Shown here: positions 1-13,289 of the stretch, in pieces
How positions within the stretch are numbered: position 1 is the first letter of the stretch
Layout of the letters: each line of letters starts with the position of its first letter
Source: Gluconacetobacter aggeris
GTDB lineage: Bacteria; Pseudomonadota; Alphaproteobacteria; Acetobacterales; Acetobacteraceae
DNA: 64,000 nt
Direction: 5' to 3'
NCBI RefSeq assembly: GCF_014174395.1
Contig: NZ_JABEQD010000016.1
Coordinates: 23,195 to 87,194 of the forward strand
Translations under genes and position numbers: made by a program
The notes under the pieces: model-generated
What the model was told of the DNA's origin: nothing
Seen by the model: the letters and a program-made list of their open reading frames with translations, nothing else
Database searches by the model: none

Positions 1-1389
1 GTCCGCACGATCGGCGATCTGGTGGAATGCCCCGGATGCGGCCTGTTTCAGCGCCGCCCGCCCTTGCAGGCCGGCGAACTGGCCGCGTGTGCGCGGTGCG
101 GGCAGACGCTGGAATGGCGGCGCCGGACCTCGCCGCTCCAGACACCGCTGGCGTTCTGCATCAGTTCCTGTGCTCTCTATCTGGCGGCCCTGGCGTCATC
201 GCTGATGACGCTGGATGTGTATGGGCGCGAGCGTACGGTGGACCTGGTCACCGGGCCGATGGAATTGCTGCATGAAGGGTGGGGCGAGGCCGGGATTCTG
301 GTCGGGCTGGTGACCGTCGCGGCGCCCGCGGTCGTGATCGGCATGATGTTCGCCATCCTCTATGCCGCCAGTCGGCGCCATATGCCCGACTGGGCGCCGC
401 ACCTGCTGATCTGGTACGAAAAGATGCGGCCCTGGTCGATGATCGAGGTCTATGTCCTGGGCATCTTCGTCGCCTACACCAAGCTGACCGATCTGGCCCA
501 TGTCGATGTGGGGCCGGCCGTCTACCTCATTTCGGCGCTGATGCTGACCATGGCGGCCACGGATTCGACGCTGGATACCGAACGGATCTGGCGGCACCGG
601 CGCGTGGATGCGGTCACGCGCCAGGAAGACGGCGAGCGGGTGATGGTCAGCAATGTCCATATCGACGATATTCCGCTGCCGCCGGTCGATCATCTGGTGG
701 CGTGCCAGTCCTGCGGGTTGGTGGGTGAGCTGGGTGCGCCGGTGAGCAATCTACGCTGTGTCGGCATCTGCCCACGTTGCGGCCATCGGGTGTGGCGCCG
801 GGCCCCGGACACGCTGGCGCGGACCAGTGCCTTCCTGATGGCGGCTGTCATCTTCTATTTTCCGGCCAATCTCTACCCGGTCATGACCTTCTTCAAGTTG
901 GGAGGCGGGGGCGGCCATACGATCATCGAGGGGGCGATCGAGCTGTGGCAGGACGGGATGATCCCGCTGTCGCTGCTGGTGTTCTTCGCCAGCATCCTGG
1001 TGCCGATGCTCAAGATCCTCAGCCTGAGCTGGATGGTGACCAGCACCTGGCGCGGATCGTCCTTCGCGCTGGTGCAGCGCACGCGGCTGTTCCGCGTCGT
1101 CGACATTATCGGCCGGTGGTCGATGATCGACGTGTTCATGGTTTCGATCCTGGTGGCGGTGGTCCGGTTCAATACGCTGGCGAGCGTCACGGCCAATGCC
1201 GGCATGGTGGCCTTCGCCTCGGTGGTGGTGCTGACCCTGTTCGCGGCGTGGAGCTTCGATCCCAGGGTGATGTGGGATGCGGCGGGCCTGAACGGCCCGT
1301 CCCCCGATGGCGTGGCGTCCGCCGCCGTGCGCGCGCGGCGTGGCCGGAACGCGGCAAGGACTGACAGGATGGAGCCAAGGCAGGCGTGA
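1..1389 (+). CDS. pqiA: PqiA-type inner-membrane protein (5' end outside window)
   Basis: The frame is open to base 1, so the gene probably starts upstream; an in-frame GTG at 22 is the first start visible but sits only two residues before the first zinc-ribbon motif. Two repeated units are seen: a CPGCG/CARCG pair followed by four hydrophobic segments, then a CQSCG/CPRCG pair followed by four more. This duplicated zinc ribbon plus four-helix layout is typical of PqiA/YebS, the membrane partner of MCE proteins in lipid transport between inner and outer membrane. The stop overlaps the start of the next gene (GTGA), indicating translational coupling in a pqiABC operon. The family is clear; the exact substrate is inferred from the family. 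Confidence 0.92.
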   Translation, partial: VRTIGDLVECPGCGLFQRRPPLQAGELAACARCGQTLEWRRRTSPLQTPLAFCISSCALYLAALASSLMTLDVYGRERTVDLVTGPMELLHEGWGEAGILVGLVTVAAPAVVIGMMFAILYAASRRHMPDWAPHLLIWYEKMRPWSMIEVYVLGIFVAYTKLTDLAHVDVGPAVYLISALMLTMAATDSTLDTERIWRHRRVDAVTRQEDGERVMVSNVHIDDIPLPPVDHLVACQSCGLVGELGAPVSNLRCVGICPRCGHRVWRRAPDTLARTSAFLMAAVIFYFPANLYPVMTFFKLGGGGGHTIIEGAIELWQDGMIPLSLLVFFASILVPMLKILSLSWMVTSTWRGSSFALVQRTRLFRVVDIIGRWSMIDVFMVSILVAVVRFNTLASVTANAGMVAFASVVVLTLFAAWSFDPRVMWDAAGLNGPSPDGVASAAVRARRGRNAARTDRMEPRQA

Positions 1390-3071
1390 CCGACGACCCA
1401 CAAGATCATTCCGGCGATCGCGCTGCCTCGGCGCCCGAGGCCACGGCGCGCCGCTATCGTTTCTCGATCGTCTGGCTGGTTCCGATCGTGGCGCTGGGTA
1501 TCGCGGGCTATCTGGGCTGGCGCGGTATCATGGGGCGGGGCCCGGTCATCACCATTGTCTTCGACACCGCGGACGGCCTGACCAGCGGCCAGACCCAGGT
1601 CAAGAACAAGGCCGTGCCGCTGGGCACGGTGCAGGACGTGACGCTGACGCGCGACATGCGCCATGTCGAGGTACGGGTGCGCATGAGCGCCAATGCCGGG
1701 CCGATGCTGACCGACCATGCGCGCTTCTGGGTGGTGCGGCCGCGCCTGAACGGCGCCAGCGTCACCGGTCTGGAGACGCTGATGACCGGGGCCTATATCG
1801 CGATGGATCCGGGCGTGCCGGGCGGGGCCAGCACCACCGAATTCAAGGGGTTGGAGGCGCCGCCGGGGATGCGCTCGGACCAGCCGGGCAATACCTATAC
1901 GCTGATCAGCCCTTCGCTGGGGTCGATCGGGCAGGGGGCGCCGGTCTTCTTCCGCGACATCGATGTGGGGGAGGTGCTGGGCTATACCATGCCGCCGGGC
2001 GGCGAGGGGCCGATCCTGATCCAGGTCTTCATTCGTAAGCCCTATGACAGCTACCTGCGCACCGATACGCGGTTCTGGAACGTGTCGGGCGTGCAGGTGG
2101 GGCTGGGGGCCGGCGGGCTGAAGGTGAAGCTGCAATCGATCCAGGCCCTGTTCTCGGGCGGGGTCGCGTTCGGCCTGCCGGACAAGCGGGAGGGGACTTC
2201 CGCCCCGCAGGCACCCAAGAATTCGGTCTTCCGCCTGTATGACAGCAACGAGGCGGCGGATAATGCGGGCTATCGCGAGCGCGTATCGCTGGTGACCTAT
2301 CTGACCAGTTCGGTGTCCGGCCTCACGATCGGGGCGCAGGTCACGATGTTCGGCATCCAGGTGGGGACCGTGACCAGCGTGAGGCTGGTGCTGGACCAGA
2401 AGGCCGGGACCGCCCGGGTGCGGGTGGGGATGGAAATCCAGCCCGAGCGTATCCTGCCGCTCAGCGAGATCCATCGCGACACCATGGCCGCGACCGTCCA
2501 GGCGCTGGTGGATAACGGGCTGCGGGCCTCGGTCGACAGCGCCAGCCTGCTGACCGGCGAGTCGATGATCAGTCTGAATTTCGTAAAGAAGGCCACGCCT
2601 GCCACGGTGGGGACCGAGGGGATGGCGCTGGTCATTCCCAGCAAGGCCGGCGGGATGAGCGGGATCATGGATTCGCTGTCCACCGTTGCCGACAAGATCG
2701 CGGCGATGCCGCTGACGCAGGTGGGCGACAATCTGAACAATCTGCTGGCCCATTCCGACGCGCGGATCGATTCGCCGGAGGTACGCCAAGCCATTGTGGC
2801 GCTGCGCGATTCGCTGCGCAACGTCCAGGCGCTGGCCGGCGACGCCCGCAGCGGCATGCACCCGCTATTCCAGCGCCTGCCGCAAATGAGCGCGCAATTG
2901 GACAGCACGCTGAAGAACGCGAACAAGCTGATGGGCAGTTATGGCGGCGATACCGACTTCCACCGCGACCTGCAGCAGATGCTGGTGCAGTTGAACGAGG
3001 CGGCGCGGTCGCTGCGCTTTCTGACCGATTTCCTCAATCGCCATCCTTCGGCGCTGATCACGGGACGCTAG
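1386..3071 (+). CDS. pqiB: PqiB-type MCE-domain protein
   Basis: A 561-residue protein with one N-terminal transmembrane helix (about residues 24-42) and three successive MCE-type beta domains: near residues 50-140 (FDTADGL start), 170-260, and 300-400 (SSVSGLTIG then GIQVGTV). A helical C-terminal region follows. Three MCE domains match PqiB rather than single-domain MlaD. PqiB oligomers form a periplasm-spanning tube that moves lipids between membranes. GTG start overlaps the pqiA stop by 4 bases; the lipoprotein gene follows after 3 bases. Confidence 0.93.
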   Translation: MTDDPQDHSGDRAASAPEATARRYRFSIVWLVPIVALGIAGYLGWRGIMGRGPVITIVFDTADGLTSGQTQVKNKAVPLGTVQDVTLTRDMRHVEVRVRMSANAGPMLTDHARFWVVRPRLNGASVTGLETLMTGAYIAMDPGVPGGASTTEFKGLEAPPGMRSDQPGNTYTLISPSLGSIGQGAPVFFRDIDVGEVLGYTMPPGGEGPILIQVFIRKPYDSYLRTDTRFWNVSGVQVGLGAGGLKVKLQSIQALFSGGVAFGLPDKREGTSAPQAPKNSVFRLYDSNEAADNAGYRERVSLVTYLTSSVSGLTIGAQVTMFGIQVGTVTSVRLVLDQKAGTARVRVGMEIQPERILPLSEIHRDTMAATVQALVDNGLRASVDSASLLTGESMISLNFVKKATPATVGTEGMALVIPSKAGGMSGIMDSLSTVADKIAAMPLTQVGDNLNNLLAHSDARIDSPEVRQAIVALRDSLRNVQALAGDARSGMHPLFQRLPQMSAQLDSTLKNANKLMGSYGGDTDFHRDLQQMLVQLNEAARSLRFLTDFLNRHPSALITGR

Positions 3072-3074
3072 TCT

Positions 3075-3728
3075 ATGAGACTGCCAGGGCCTCTATCCTC
3101 CTTGCATCCATCCCGCCCGTTTGCCTCGCGCCGGGCGGTTCTGCGGGGGGCGGGCGGTCTGCTTGCCGTTGCCGCCGCCGGCCCGCTGGCCGCGTGTTCG
3201 TCGGACCCGAATGTCTATACGCTCGTGCCATGGCCCGGCGCCGCACAGGCGGGCGGGCCGGCGGTGATCGAGGTGCGGACGCCTTCGGTGGCGATGGCGC
3301 TGGATCGTGAGCGCATCGTGCGCAGCGAAGGCGATTACCGCCTGCTGACCGCCAGCGGCGATGCCTGGGGCGAGTCGCTGCCCGGCATGATCGGCCATGT
3401 GCTGACGGCGGACCTGCAGCAGCGCCTGCCGGGCAGCACCATCTTTGCCCAGAACGATGCGGTGGCGACGACGGCGCTGGCCGCCGTCGAACTGACGGTG
3501 ACGCGCTTTTCGCGCGATGCCGGCGGGCAGGCGGTGCTGGGGGGTAGCCTGGCCGTCCACTGGATCGGGCATGATGGCGGGGCGTCGGAGGTGCTGGCGT
3601 TGAACCTGCCGGTCAGCGGTTCGGGCACGGGTGGGCTGGTGGCGGCGCTGAGTGCGCTGCTGGGGCAAGTGGCGGATCGTGCGGCGGCGCATCTGCGGGT
3701 GTTGGGGCCTGTTGCGCCGCCCGTCTGA
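3075..3728 (+). CDS. pqiC: PqiC/YmbA-type outer-membrane lipoprotein (ABC-type transport auxiliary)
   Basis: 217 residues. The N-terminus has an SRRAVLRG twin-arginine-like stretch, a hydrophobic segment and a lipobox LAAC near residue 41, so a lipidated periplasm-facing protein is predicted. The body (start YTLVPWPG, later AVELTVTRFS) fits the PqiC/DUF330 family, which docks PqiB to the outer membrane. It is the last gene of pqiABC and is followed by a GC-rich repeat and a terminator. The arginine pair may simply be a charged n-region rather than true Tat export. Confidence 0.87.
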   Translation: MRLPGPLSSLHPSRPFASRRAVLRGAGGLLAVAAAGPLAACSSDPNVYTLVPWPGAAQAGGPAVIEVRTPSVAMALDRERIVRSEGDYRLLTASGDAWGESLPGMIGHVLTADLQQRLPGSTIFAQNDAVATTALAAVELTVTRFSRDAGGQAVLGGSLAVHWIGHDGGASEVLALNLPVSGSGTGGLVAALSALLGQVADRAAAHLRVLGPVAPPV

Positions 3729-3735
3729 TGCTTAA

Positions 3736-3826
3736 CCAGGGCTCTGCCCTGGACCCGGCAGGGCCTGAGGCCCTGCACCCCAATCATTTGATAACGAATG
3801 GGTTTTTAAAGGGCCTTGCCCTTTGC
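3736..3826. repeat. GC-rich intergenic repeat, copy A
   Basis: Three consecutive small hairpins lie between pqiC and the nusG terminator: CCAGGGC/GCCCTGG, GCAGGGCC/GGCCCTGC and AAAGGGC/GCCCTTT. The order and much of the sequence recur at 60325-60402. No ORF is evident. Confidence 0.75.
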
Positions 3827-3840
3827 GAGGGATGAAACGA

Positions 3841-3870
3841 AAAAGGGGCGCCGCAAGGCGCCCCTTTTTG
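3841..3870. terminator. Bidirectional rho-independent terminator
   Basis: A perfect 8-bp stem GGGGCGCC/GGCGCCCC with GCAA loop (3845-3864) is flanked by A4-5 on one side and T5 on the other. It can end nusG transcription on the minus strand and pqiABC on the plus strand. Confidence 0.88.
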
Positions 3871-3889
3871 TATCCGAATGGTCGGACTC

Positions 3890-4420
3890 TTAGAGCTTTT
3901 CGACCTGGCTGTATTCGAGGTCGACCGGGGTGGAGCGGCCGAAGATCGAGACGCTGACCTTGAGGCGCGCCTTTTCCTCGTCCACTTCCTCGATCGTGCC
4001 GTTGAACGACGTGAACGGGCCGTCGGACACGCGCACCTGCTCGCCGATCTCGAAGGTGACGGAGGGGCGGGGACGTTCCACGCCTTCCTGCGCCTGCTTC
4101 ATGATCCGCTCGGCCTCGGCCGCGGTGATCGGCGAGGGACGCGTCTTGGTGCCCAGGAAGCCGGTGACCTTGGGCGTGTCCTTGACCAGATGCCAGGCCT
4201 CGTCGGTCAGTTCCATGTTGACCAGCACATAGCCGGGGAAGAACTTCCGCTCGGCATTGACCTTCTGGCCGCGGCGGACCTCGACCACCTCTTCGGAGGG
4301 GACCAGGATGTCACCAAAATGGTCGGACAGGCCCTTCTGGGCCGCCTGCTCGGTGATGTGCTGGGCGATCTTCTTCTCGAAGCCCGAATAGACGTGAACG
4401 ACGTACCAACGTTTCGCCAT
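3890..4420 (-). CDS. nusG: Transcription termination/antitermination factor NusG
   Basis: 176 residues, normal for bacterial NusG. The N-terminal NGN domain begins [15 protein letters not shown] and includes the FPGYVLV stretch. The C-terminal KOW domain contains the [11 protein letters not shown] and FNGTIEEVD pattern. NusG binds RNA polymerase and couples it to Rho or the ribosome. The gene lies 9 bases downstream of secE in the usual secE-nusG order, with tRNA-Trp just upstream. Confidence 0.98.
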   Translation of the reverse strand: MAKRWYVVHVYSGFEKKIAQHITEQAAQKGLSDHFGDILVPSEEVVEVRRGQKVNAERKFFPGYVLVNMELTDEAWHLVKDTPKVTGFLGTKTRPSPITAAEAERIMKQAQEGVERPRPSVTFEIGEQVRVSDGPFTSFNGTIEEVDEEKARLKVSVSIFGRSTPVDLEYSQVEKL

Positions 4421-4429
4421 GGTCGTTCC

Positions 4430-4624
4430 TCAGCCTCCAAGCCCAAAAAGTTCACGTACGCCCAGGCCGATGATCTGGTCGACGACAAAGAAGAAAACCG
4501 ATGTCATGGTGGCCATTGCCAGCACGGCTCCTGTCGTCACCAGTGTGGCGCGACGCGTGGGCCATGTGACCTTGGTCGCCTCGGTACGGACATCTTGCAC
4601 AAATTTCGCGGGACTGACCGACAC
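4430..4624 (-). CDS. secE: Preprotein translocase subunit SecE
   Basis: 64 residues from a GTG start at 4624, preceded by AGAAGGGTG at suitable spacing. The open frame runs further upstream to 4696, but the extension lacks SecE features. The protein has the SecE layout: a short amphipathic stretch (KFVQDVRTEATKVTWPTR) followed by one transmembrane helix. SecE stabilises SecY in the Sec translocon. It is cotranscribed with nusG. Confidence 0.93.
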   Translation of the reverse strand: MSVSPAKFVQDVRTEATKVTWPTRRATLVTTGAVLAMATMTSVFFFVVDQIIGLGVRELFGLGG

Positions 4625-4746
4625 GAAACACCCTTCTCGAACCGCCACGCCACCGTCCGGACCGCGGACGAGGCCGGATATCAACCAATACTGCATGTCG
4701 GGGGCACCGTCACGGTCCGGGCGGGAGAAATCCCGACCGGGGCGAG

Positions 4747-4823
4747 TGGCAGGGGTGGAGGGTCTCGAACCCCCAACCTCCGGTTTTGGAGACCGGCGCT
4801 CTAGCCAATTGAGCTACACCCCT
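4747..4823 (-). tRNA. tRNA-Trp (CCA)
   Basis: On the minus strand the 77-nt sequence folds as a full cloverleaf: acceptor AGGGGTG/CACCCCT, discriminator G and encoded CCA. The anticodon loop CTCCAAA carries CCA. tRNA-Trp next to secE-nusG is a common bacterial arrangement. Confidence 0.97.
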
Positions 4824-5040
4824 GCAAGCCGCCTGCGGCGCCGACCAACGGAATAGCGGAAAGCTGTTCCCCTGGCCACCCGTGCGAACCCGGCGCAGGC
4901 AGCGGAAAAAAGTATGCCCGGCGGGCAAAGTCAAGAGGGAGAGTGCGATTCGTTCTTCCGGCCGGCGCGTATCGCCCGTCGCCGATGGCCGAGAGGGCTT
5001 GCCGGAGGGGCGGGTTCGGCGGTAAGGAGAAACCATATGG

Positions 5041-5114
5041 GCGGGCGTAGCATAGTGGTAATGCAGTAGCCTTCCAAGCTTCTGAGGAGGGTTCGATTCC
5101 CTTCGCCCGCTCCA
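5041..5114 (+). tRNA. tRNA-Gly (TCC)
   Basis: A 74-nt cloverleaf with acceptor GCGGGCG/CGCCCGC, T arm GGTTCGATTCC and encoded CCA. The anticodon loop CTTCCAA gives TCC. It starts 217 bases from, and diverges from, tRNA-Trp. Confidence 0.97.
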
Positions 5115-5133
5115 TCCTCCCGATATCGCGCAT

Positions 5134-6591
5134 ATGAATCCATCATCTCCGGTCCGGCCGCGTCTGGTGCTGGCCACCTGCTGCCTCAGCCTGTTCCTGG
5201 TGATGATGGATGTGACCATCGTCAATGTGGCGCTGCCGGCGATTCGTGCCGCGCTGGGCGGTGGGCTGTCGATGCTGCAATGGGTGGTCGACGCCTATAC
5301 GCTGGTGGTGGCGACGCTGCTGGTGCTGGCGGGATCGACCGCCGACCGGATCGGGCGGCGGCGGGTATTCGTTTGTGGAATCATCGTCTTCTGCCTGGGG
5401 TCCGCCTTGTGCGGGCTGGCGCCCGCTGGCTGGGCGCTGGTGCTGGCGCGCGGGTTCCAGGGGCTGGGCGGCGCGATGCTGAACCCGGTGGCGCTGTCGA
5501 TCATCGCCAATGTCTTTGTCGAGCCTGCCTCGCGGGCGCGGGCGATCGGCGTGTGGGGCGCGATGTCGGGGCTGGCGCTGGCGTTGGGGCCGCTGGTCGG
5601 CGGCATTCTGACCACGCTGGTCGGCTGGCGGGCGGTGTTCTGGGTCAATCTGCCGGTCGGGGCGCTGGCGCTGGGGCTCAGCCTGCGTTTCATCCCCGAA
5701 TCGCGTGCGGTGCATGTGCGGCCGATCGACCGGGCGGGACAGGCGCTGGTGGCGCTGATCCTGGCCGCGGCCACCGCCGCGCTGATCGAGGCCCGGGATT
5801 ATGGCTGGCACGCGCCGGCGATCCGGGCCGGGCTGGCGGTCGCGGCGGTGGGGCTGGTGGTACTGTATCGGGTGGAGCGGCGGAGTCGCCACCCGTTGCT
5901 CGACCTGCGGTTCTTTCGGGCGCTGCCGTTTTCCGGCGCGATCGTGATTGCGGTCTGTGCCTTTGCGATCTTCAGTTCGTTCCTGTTCCTCAACACGCTG
6001 TATTTGCAGGAAGCGCGGGGCCTGTCGGCCATGCAGGCAGGGTTGTTCACCCTGCCGTTCGCGTTGGGGGTGGTGGTCTGCGCGCCGCTGTCGGGGCGGC
6101 TGGTCGGGGCGCGTGGGGCGCGGCTGCCGTTGCTGCTGTCGGCGTGCGGGCTGGGGAGTGGCGCGCTGCTGCTGACGGGGCTGACGGCGGCGACGCCGCC
6201 GGCCTTGCTGCTGTTGGCCTATAGCCTGTGCGGTTGCGGATTTGGCTTGTGCAATGCGCCGATCACCAACAGTGCCGTTTCGGGGATGCCGCGCGATCAG
6301 GCGGGGCTGGCGGCGGCCTTGGCCTCGACCAGCCGGCAGATCGGGGCGCTGCTGGGGGTGGCGCTATCGGGGACGATGATGGGGGCCCATGCCGTAGGGG
6401 GCGGGGCCGCGCTGGCGCAGGCCACGCACCGGGTCTGGTGGTTGCTGGTAGGGTTGTCGGGGGTGGTGGCGGGGCTGGGCCTTGTTTCGACCGGGGAGCG
6501 GGCGCGGGCCAGCGCGCGGGTGGCGCGCGGGCTGTTCGACGATGCGCCCATCGGTGGTTACAGGACCGACAGCACCCCGCCATCGACATAG
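5134..6591 (+). CDS. MFS transporter, DHA2 (14-helix drug:H+ antiporter) type
   Basis: 485 residues. The start resembles EmrB/QacA exporters: a first helix followed by MDVTIVNVALP, then QWVVDAYTL and DRIGRRR (loop 2-3 motif). The string of hydrophobic segments through residue 460 fits about 14 helices. Such proteins expel drugs or toxic metabolites using the proton gradient. It begins 20 bases after tRNA-Gly. Its 3' end overlaps that of the convergent SDR gene by 34 bp. Substrate is unknown. Confidence 0.9.
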   Translation: MNPSSPVRPRLVLATCCLSLFLVMMDVTIVNVALPAIRAALGGGLSMLQWVVDAYTLVVATLLVLAGSTADRIGRRRVFVCGIIVFCLGSALCGLAPAGWALVLARGFQGLGGAMLNPVALSIIANVFVEPASRARAIGVWGAMSGLALALGPLVGGILTTLVGWRAVFWVNLPVGALALGLSLRFIPESRAVHVRPIDRAGQALVALILAAATAALIEARDYGWHAPAIRAGLAVAAVGLVVLYRVERRSRHPLLDLRFFRALPFSGAIVIAVCAFAIFSSFLFLNTLYLQEARGLSAMQAGLFTLPFALGVVVCAPLSGRLVGARGARLPLLLSACGLGSGALLLTGLTAATPPALLLLAYSLCGCGFGLCNAPITNSAVSGMPRDQAGLAAALASTSRQIGALLGVALSGTMMGAHAVGGGAALAQATHRVWWLLVGLSGVVAGLGLVSTGERARASARVARGLFDDAPIGGYRTDSTPPST

Positions 6592-7343
6592 AGCGTCTGG
6601 CCGTTGACGAAGGATGAGGCGTCCGACGCCAGGAACACGGCCGCACCCTGCAGTTCCTCGACCTTGCCCCAGCGGCCGGCCGGTGTGCGCTTCGTCAGCC
6701 AGGCGTTGAAATCCGGGTCCGCGACCAGGGCGCGGTTCAGGGGCGTTTCGAAATAGCCGGGGCCGATGGCGTTGATCTGCAGCCCGTGCCGCGCCCAGTC
6801 GGCGCACATGCCGCGCGTCAGGTTCTTCACCGCGCCCTTGGTCGCCGTGTAGGGCGCGATGCCGGGGCGGGCCAGTTCGCACTGCACGCTGCCGATATTG
6901 ATGATCTTGCCCATGCCGCGCGGGATCATGTGGCGGGCGACCGCCGTGCCGACGAAGAACACGCTGTCGAGGTTGGTGCGGAGGATCTCGGCCCAGTCCT
7001 CGGGCGGGAAGACGTCGAGCGGGGCGCGGCGCTGGATGCCGGCATTGTTGACCAGGATGCGGATCGGCCCGTCCTCGGCCTCGATGGTGCTGACGGCGGC
7101 TTCCACCGCCAGGCGGTCGGTCACGTCGAAGGAGCGGGTCAGGATGGTGCGGGTGGCGCCGGGCGGCGTGGCGTCGCGCAGGCGGGCGGCGGCTTCGTCC
7201 AGTCTTGCGGCGTCGCGGCCGTTGAGGATGACATGGGCGCCGGCATCGGCCAGGCCGGCGGCGATGGCAAGGCCGATTCCGCCGCTGGAGCCGGTGACGA
7301 GGGCCAACCGGCCGGTCAGGTCGAAGAGGGACGAAGCGGGCAT
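6558..7343 (-). CDS. SDR-family oxidoreductase, gluconate 5-dehydrogenase-like
   Basis: 261 residues from ATG 7343, with AAGGAGAC just upstream; the frame extends to 7550 but without a better start. Motifs in order: TGSSGGIG cofactor-binding near residue 17, NNAG, catalytic Ser in IGSV, then YTATK (Y-x3-K), and NAIGPGYF. The motif spacing and sequence style (GRLALVTG, LFDLTGR, IQRRAPL) resemble the IdnO/Gno group that interconverts gluconate and 5-ketogluconate, a common activity in acetic acid bacteria. The closely related general 3-oxoacyl reductases cannot be excluded by eye. A LacI-type regulator is divergent. Confidence 0.85.
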   Translation of the reverse strand: MPASSLFDLTGRLALVTGSSGGIGLAIAAGLADAGAHVILNGRDAARLDEAAARLRDATPPGATRTILTRSFDVTDRLAVEAAVSTIEAEDGPIRILVNNAGIQRRAPLDVFPPEDWAEILRTNLDSVFFVGTAVARHMIPRGMGKIINIGSVQCELARPGIAPYTATKGAVKNLTRGMCADWARHGLQINAIGPGYFETPLNRALVADPDFNAWLTKRTPAGRWGKVEELQGAAVFLASDASSFVNGQTLYVDGGVLSVL

Positions 7344-7471
7344 GAATGTCTCCTTGGTCGTGCGCGGGCACATGGCGGGTTTGACGATAATGTCTGGCGT
7401 TGGCCGCCGGGCGAGGTGACTATAAGCGCGTCGCCAGCATGTTGGGTTGCGACGCAGGGGCATGGGCGGGG

Positions 7472-8611
7472 ATGACGGGCAGGCGGATGACAGGCGGGGA
7501 AACGGCGGCTTCGGGTGCCGCGCGGCAGGCGACGGAGCCTGACGCCGCATCGGCGGTGGCGCGCGCGGGCGCGCGGCCGACCATCATCGATGTGTCCGCG
7601 CGGGCCGGCGTGTCGCGCATGACGGTGTCGCGCGCGCTGCGGGCGCCGCATCTGGTGCGCCCCGACACGCGCGAGGCGATTGCGCGGGCGATCGACGAGC
7701 TGGGCTATGTGCCCGATCGCGCGGCCGAGGCGCTGTCGACCCGGCGCAGCGGATTCGTCGGGCTGGTGGTGCCGACGCTGACCAACACGAATTTCGCCGA
7801 TGCGGCGCGCGGCCTGACCGACATCATCCGCCGGCAGGGATATGAGTTGCTGATCGGGTATACCGACTATGACGAAAACGCAATGCTGACCCATGTGCGC
7901 GACATGCTGGGGCGGCGGGCCGAGGCGCTGGTACTGCCGGCGGGGCCGCGCGGGGCGGCATTGCGGACCCTGCTGGCGGGCGAGACGATTCCCATCGTGC
8001 AGATGGCCGGGTTGGCGCCCAGCCCGGTGAATTACATGGTCGGCTATTCGAACCACGAGGCCGGGCGGCTGGCCGCGCGGTACCTGATCGGGCTGGGGCA
8101 CACCCGAATCGGGGTGCTGGCGGCCGAGGGCGACGGCCTGTCCTGCGACCATCGCGGCGGCAGGCGGCTGGAGGGGTTTGTGGAGGCGCTGCGCGAGGCC
8201 GGGCTGCGGGACGACCTGGTGCAGCGGATGGGCAAGCCGCCGGTCTCCTTCACCCAGGGGGCGCAGGCCATGGGGGCGCTGCTGGAGCGGGCGCCGGACC
8301 TGCATGCGGTCTTCGCGGTGTCGGACCTGGTCGGGGTCGGGGCGCTGATGGAGTGCCGGCGCCGGGGCGTGCGGGTGCCCGAGGATGTGTCGCTGATGGG
8401 GTTCGGCGGATTCGAGATCGGGCGTGAAGTGGTGCCGGCGCTGACCACGGTGGCGGTCGATTATCGCGCGATCGGCGAACGGACGGGGCGGGTGGTGCTG
8501 GACCTGCTGGCGGGCGTGCGCGACGTGCCGCCCGTCGTGGATCTGGGCGTGATGCTGACCGAGCGCGAAACGACTGCCTTCCGGCCCGCGTTGGGGCCGG
8601 TACCGGCCTGA
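7472..8611 (+). CDS. LacI-family transcriptional regulator (GntR-like)
   Basis: The LacI helix-turn-helix (TIIDVSARAGVSRMTVSRAL) is followed by a periplasmic-binding-protein-like effector domain. The frame is open from 7400 (TTG), with ATG candidates at 7439, 7472 and 7487. I chose 7472 (379 aa), but any of them leaves a 30-60 residue extension before the HTH, longer than usual, so the start is uncertain. Divergence from a gluconate-dehydrogenase-like SDR suggests it represses that gene in response to a sugar acid. This is an inference; I see no clear palindromic operator in the 128-bp gap. Confidence 0.85.
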   Translation: MTGRRMTGGETAASGAARQATEPDAASAVARAGARPTIIDVSARAGVSRMTVSRALRAPHLVRPDTREAIARAIDELGYVPDRAAEALSTRRSGFVGLVVPTLTNTNFADAARGLTDIIRRQGYELLIGYTDYDENAMLTHVRDMLGRRAEALVLPAGPRGAALRTLLAGETIPIVQMAGLAPSPVNYMVGYSNHEAGRLAARYLIGLGHTRIGVLAAEGDGLSCDHRGGRRLEGFVEALREAGLRDDLVQRMGKPPVSFTQGAQAMGALLERAPDLHAVFAVSDLVGVGALMECRRRGVRVPEDVSLMGFGGFEIGREVVPALTTVAVDYRAIGERTGRVVLDLLAGVRDVPPVVDLGVMLTERETTAFRPALGPVPA

Positions 8612-8712
8612 TGCGTATGTTGCGCGGGGCGGGTCAGCATGCTAGAGGCGCGCCATCGGCTCCGGCTTCGTTCCGGTGCCGTTGGCGCGCTGCAATGACC
8701 TAAGACACTGGG

Positions 8713-9308
8713 ATGGAAAGACCGACCGTGGTTTCGGGTGGAACGACAACAATACCGATCGCCTCCGTTGCCAATGGCCTGCCCGGTCGTTACGCGACGG
8801 CCCTCTATGATTTCGCCGCCGAGCGCTGGCTGCTCGATGACGTGCTGGACCATGCGGCCTCGCTGCGGCGCCTGATCGCCGAAAGCGCCGAGCTGCGCAG
8901 CGTCCTGACGAATCGCACGCTGGATATCGCCGTGTCGACGCGTGCCGTGGACGCCGTGCTGGCGGCCCAGGGCTTCGGGTGGGTCATCCGCAATTTCGTG
9001 GGCGTCGTCGCCCGCAACCGCCGCCTGTCCCGTCTGGGGGAGATCCTGGATGCGGTGGCGGCCATCGCGGCGGCCCGTCGGGGCGAGGCCGTGGCCGAGA
9101 TCGTGTCGGCCCAGCCCCTGACGGACCTGCAACGCATTCAGATTCAGGCCCGCCTCGCCGAGGCCGGCTATTCCAAGGTCAATATCCAGGAACGCGTTGA
9201 CGCGGCCCTGCTGGGCGGTCTGGTCGTGCGCGTCGGCGCCCGGCTCTATGACACCAGCCTCAATTCCCGCCTGACCCGCCTGCACCACGCCATGAAGGGA
9301 GCCGCGTG

Positions 9309-9309
<1 letters not shown>
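8713..9309 (+). CDS. atpH: ATP synthase F1 delta subunit
   Basis: 198 residues with the delta/OSCP pattern: [11 protein letters not shown] near the start, then [14 protein letters not shown], and a C-terminal [16 protein letters not shown] motif. Delta joins the F1 head to the peripheral stalk. It opens the atpHAGDC operon and its TGA overlaps the atpA start region. The Fo genes are not present here, as is usual for alphaproteobacteria. Confidence 0.96.
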
Positions 9310-10847
<1,538 letters not shown>

Positions 10848-10863
10848 GGGCGGACAGGCACCC

Positions 10864-13258
<2,395 letters not shown>

Positions 13259-13289
13259 ACGGCCGACTCCCGCGCAAGGAAGACAGCCC

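Noticed and set aside
873..2861. Long minus-strand frame opposite pqiA/pqiB
   Set aside because: Antisense shadow of two well-supported genes with low-complexity His/Arg/Pro composition.
3878..4804. Plus-strand frame of 308 codons over nusG-secE-tRNA
   Set aside because: Covers nusG, secE and tRNA-Trp on the opposite strand; not compatible with a real gene.
7344..7471. Search for a LacI-type operator between the SDR and its regulator
   Set aside because: No convincing palindrome of the usual 14-20 bp form was seen.
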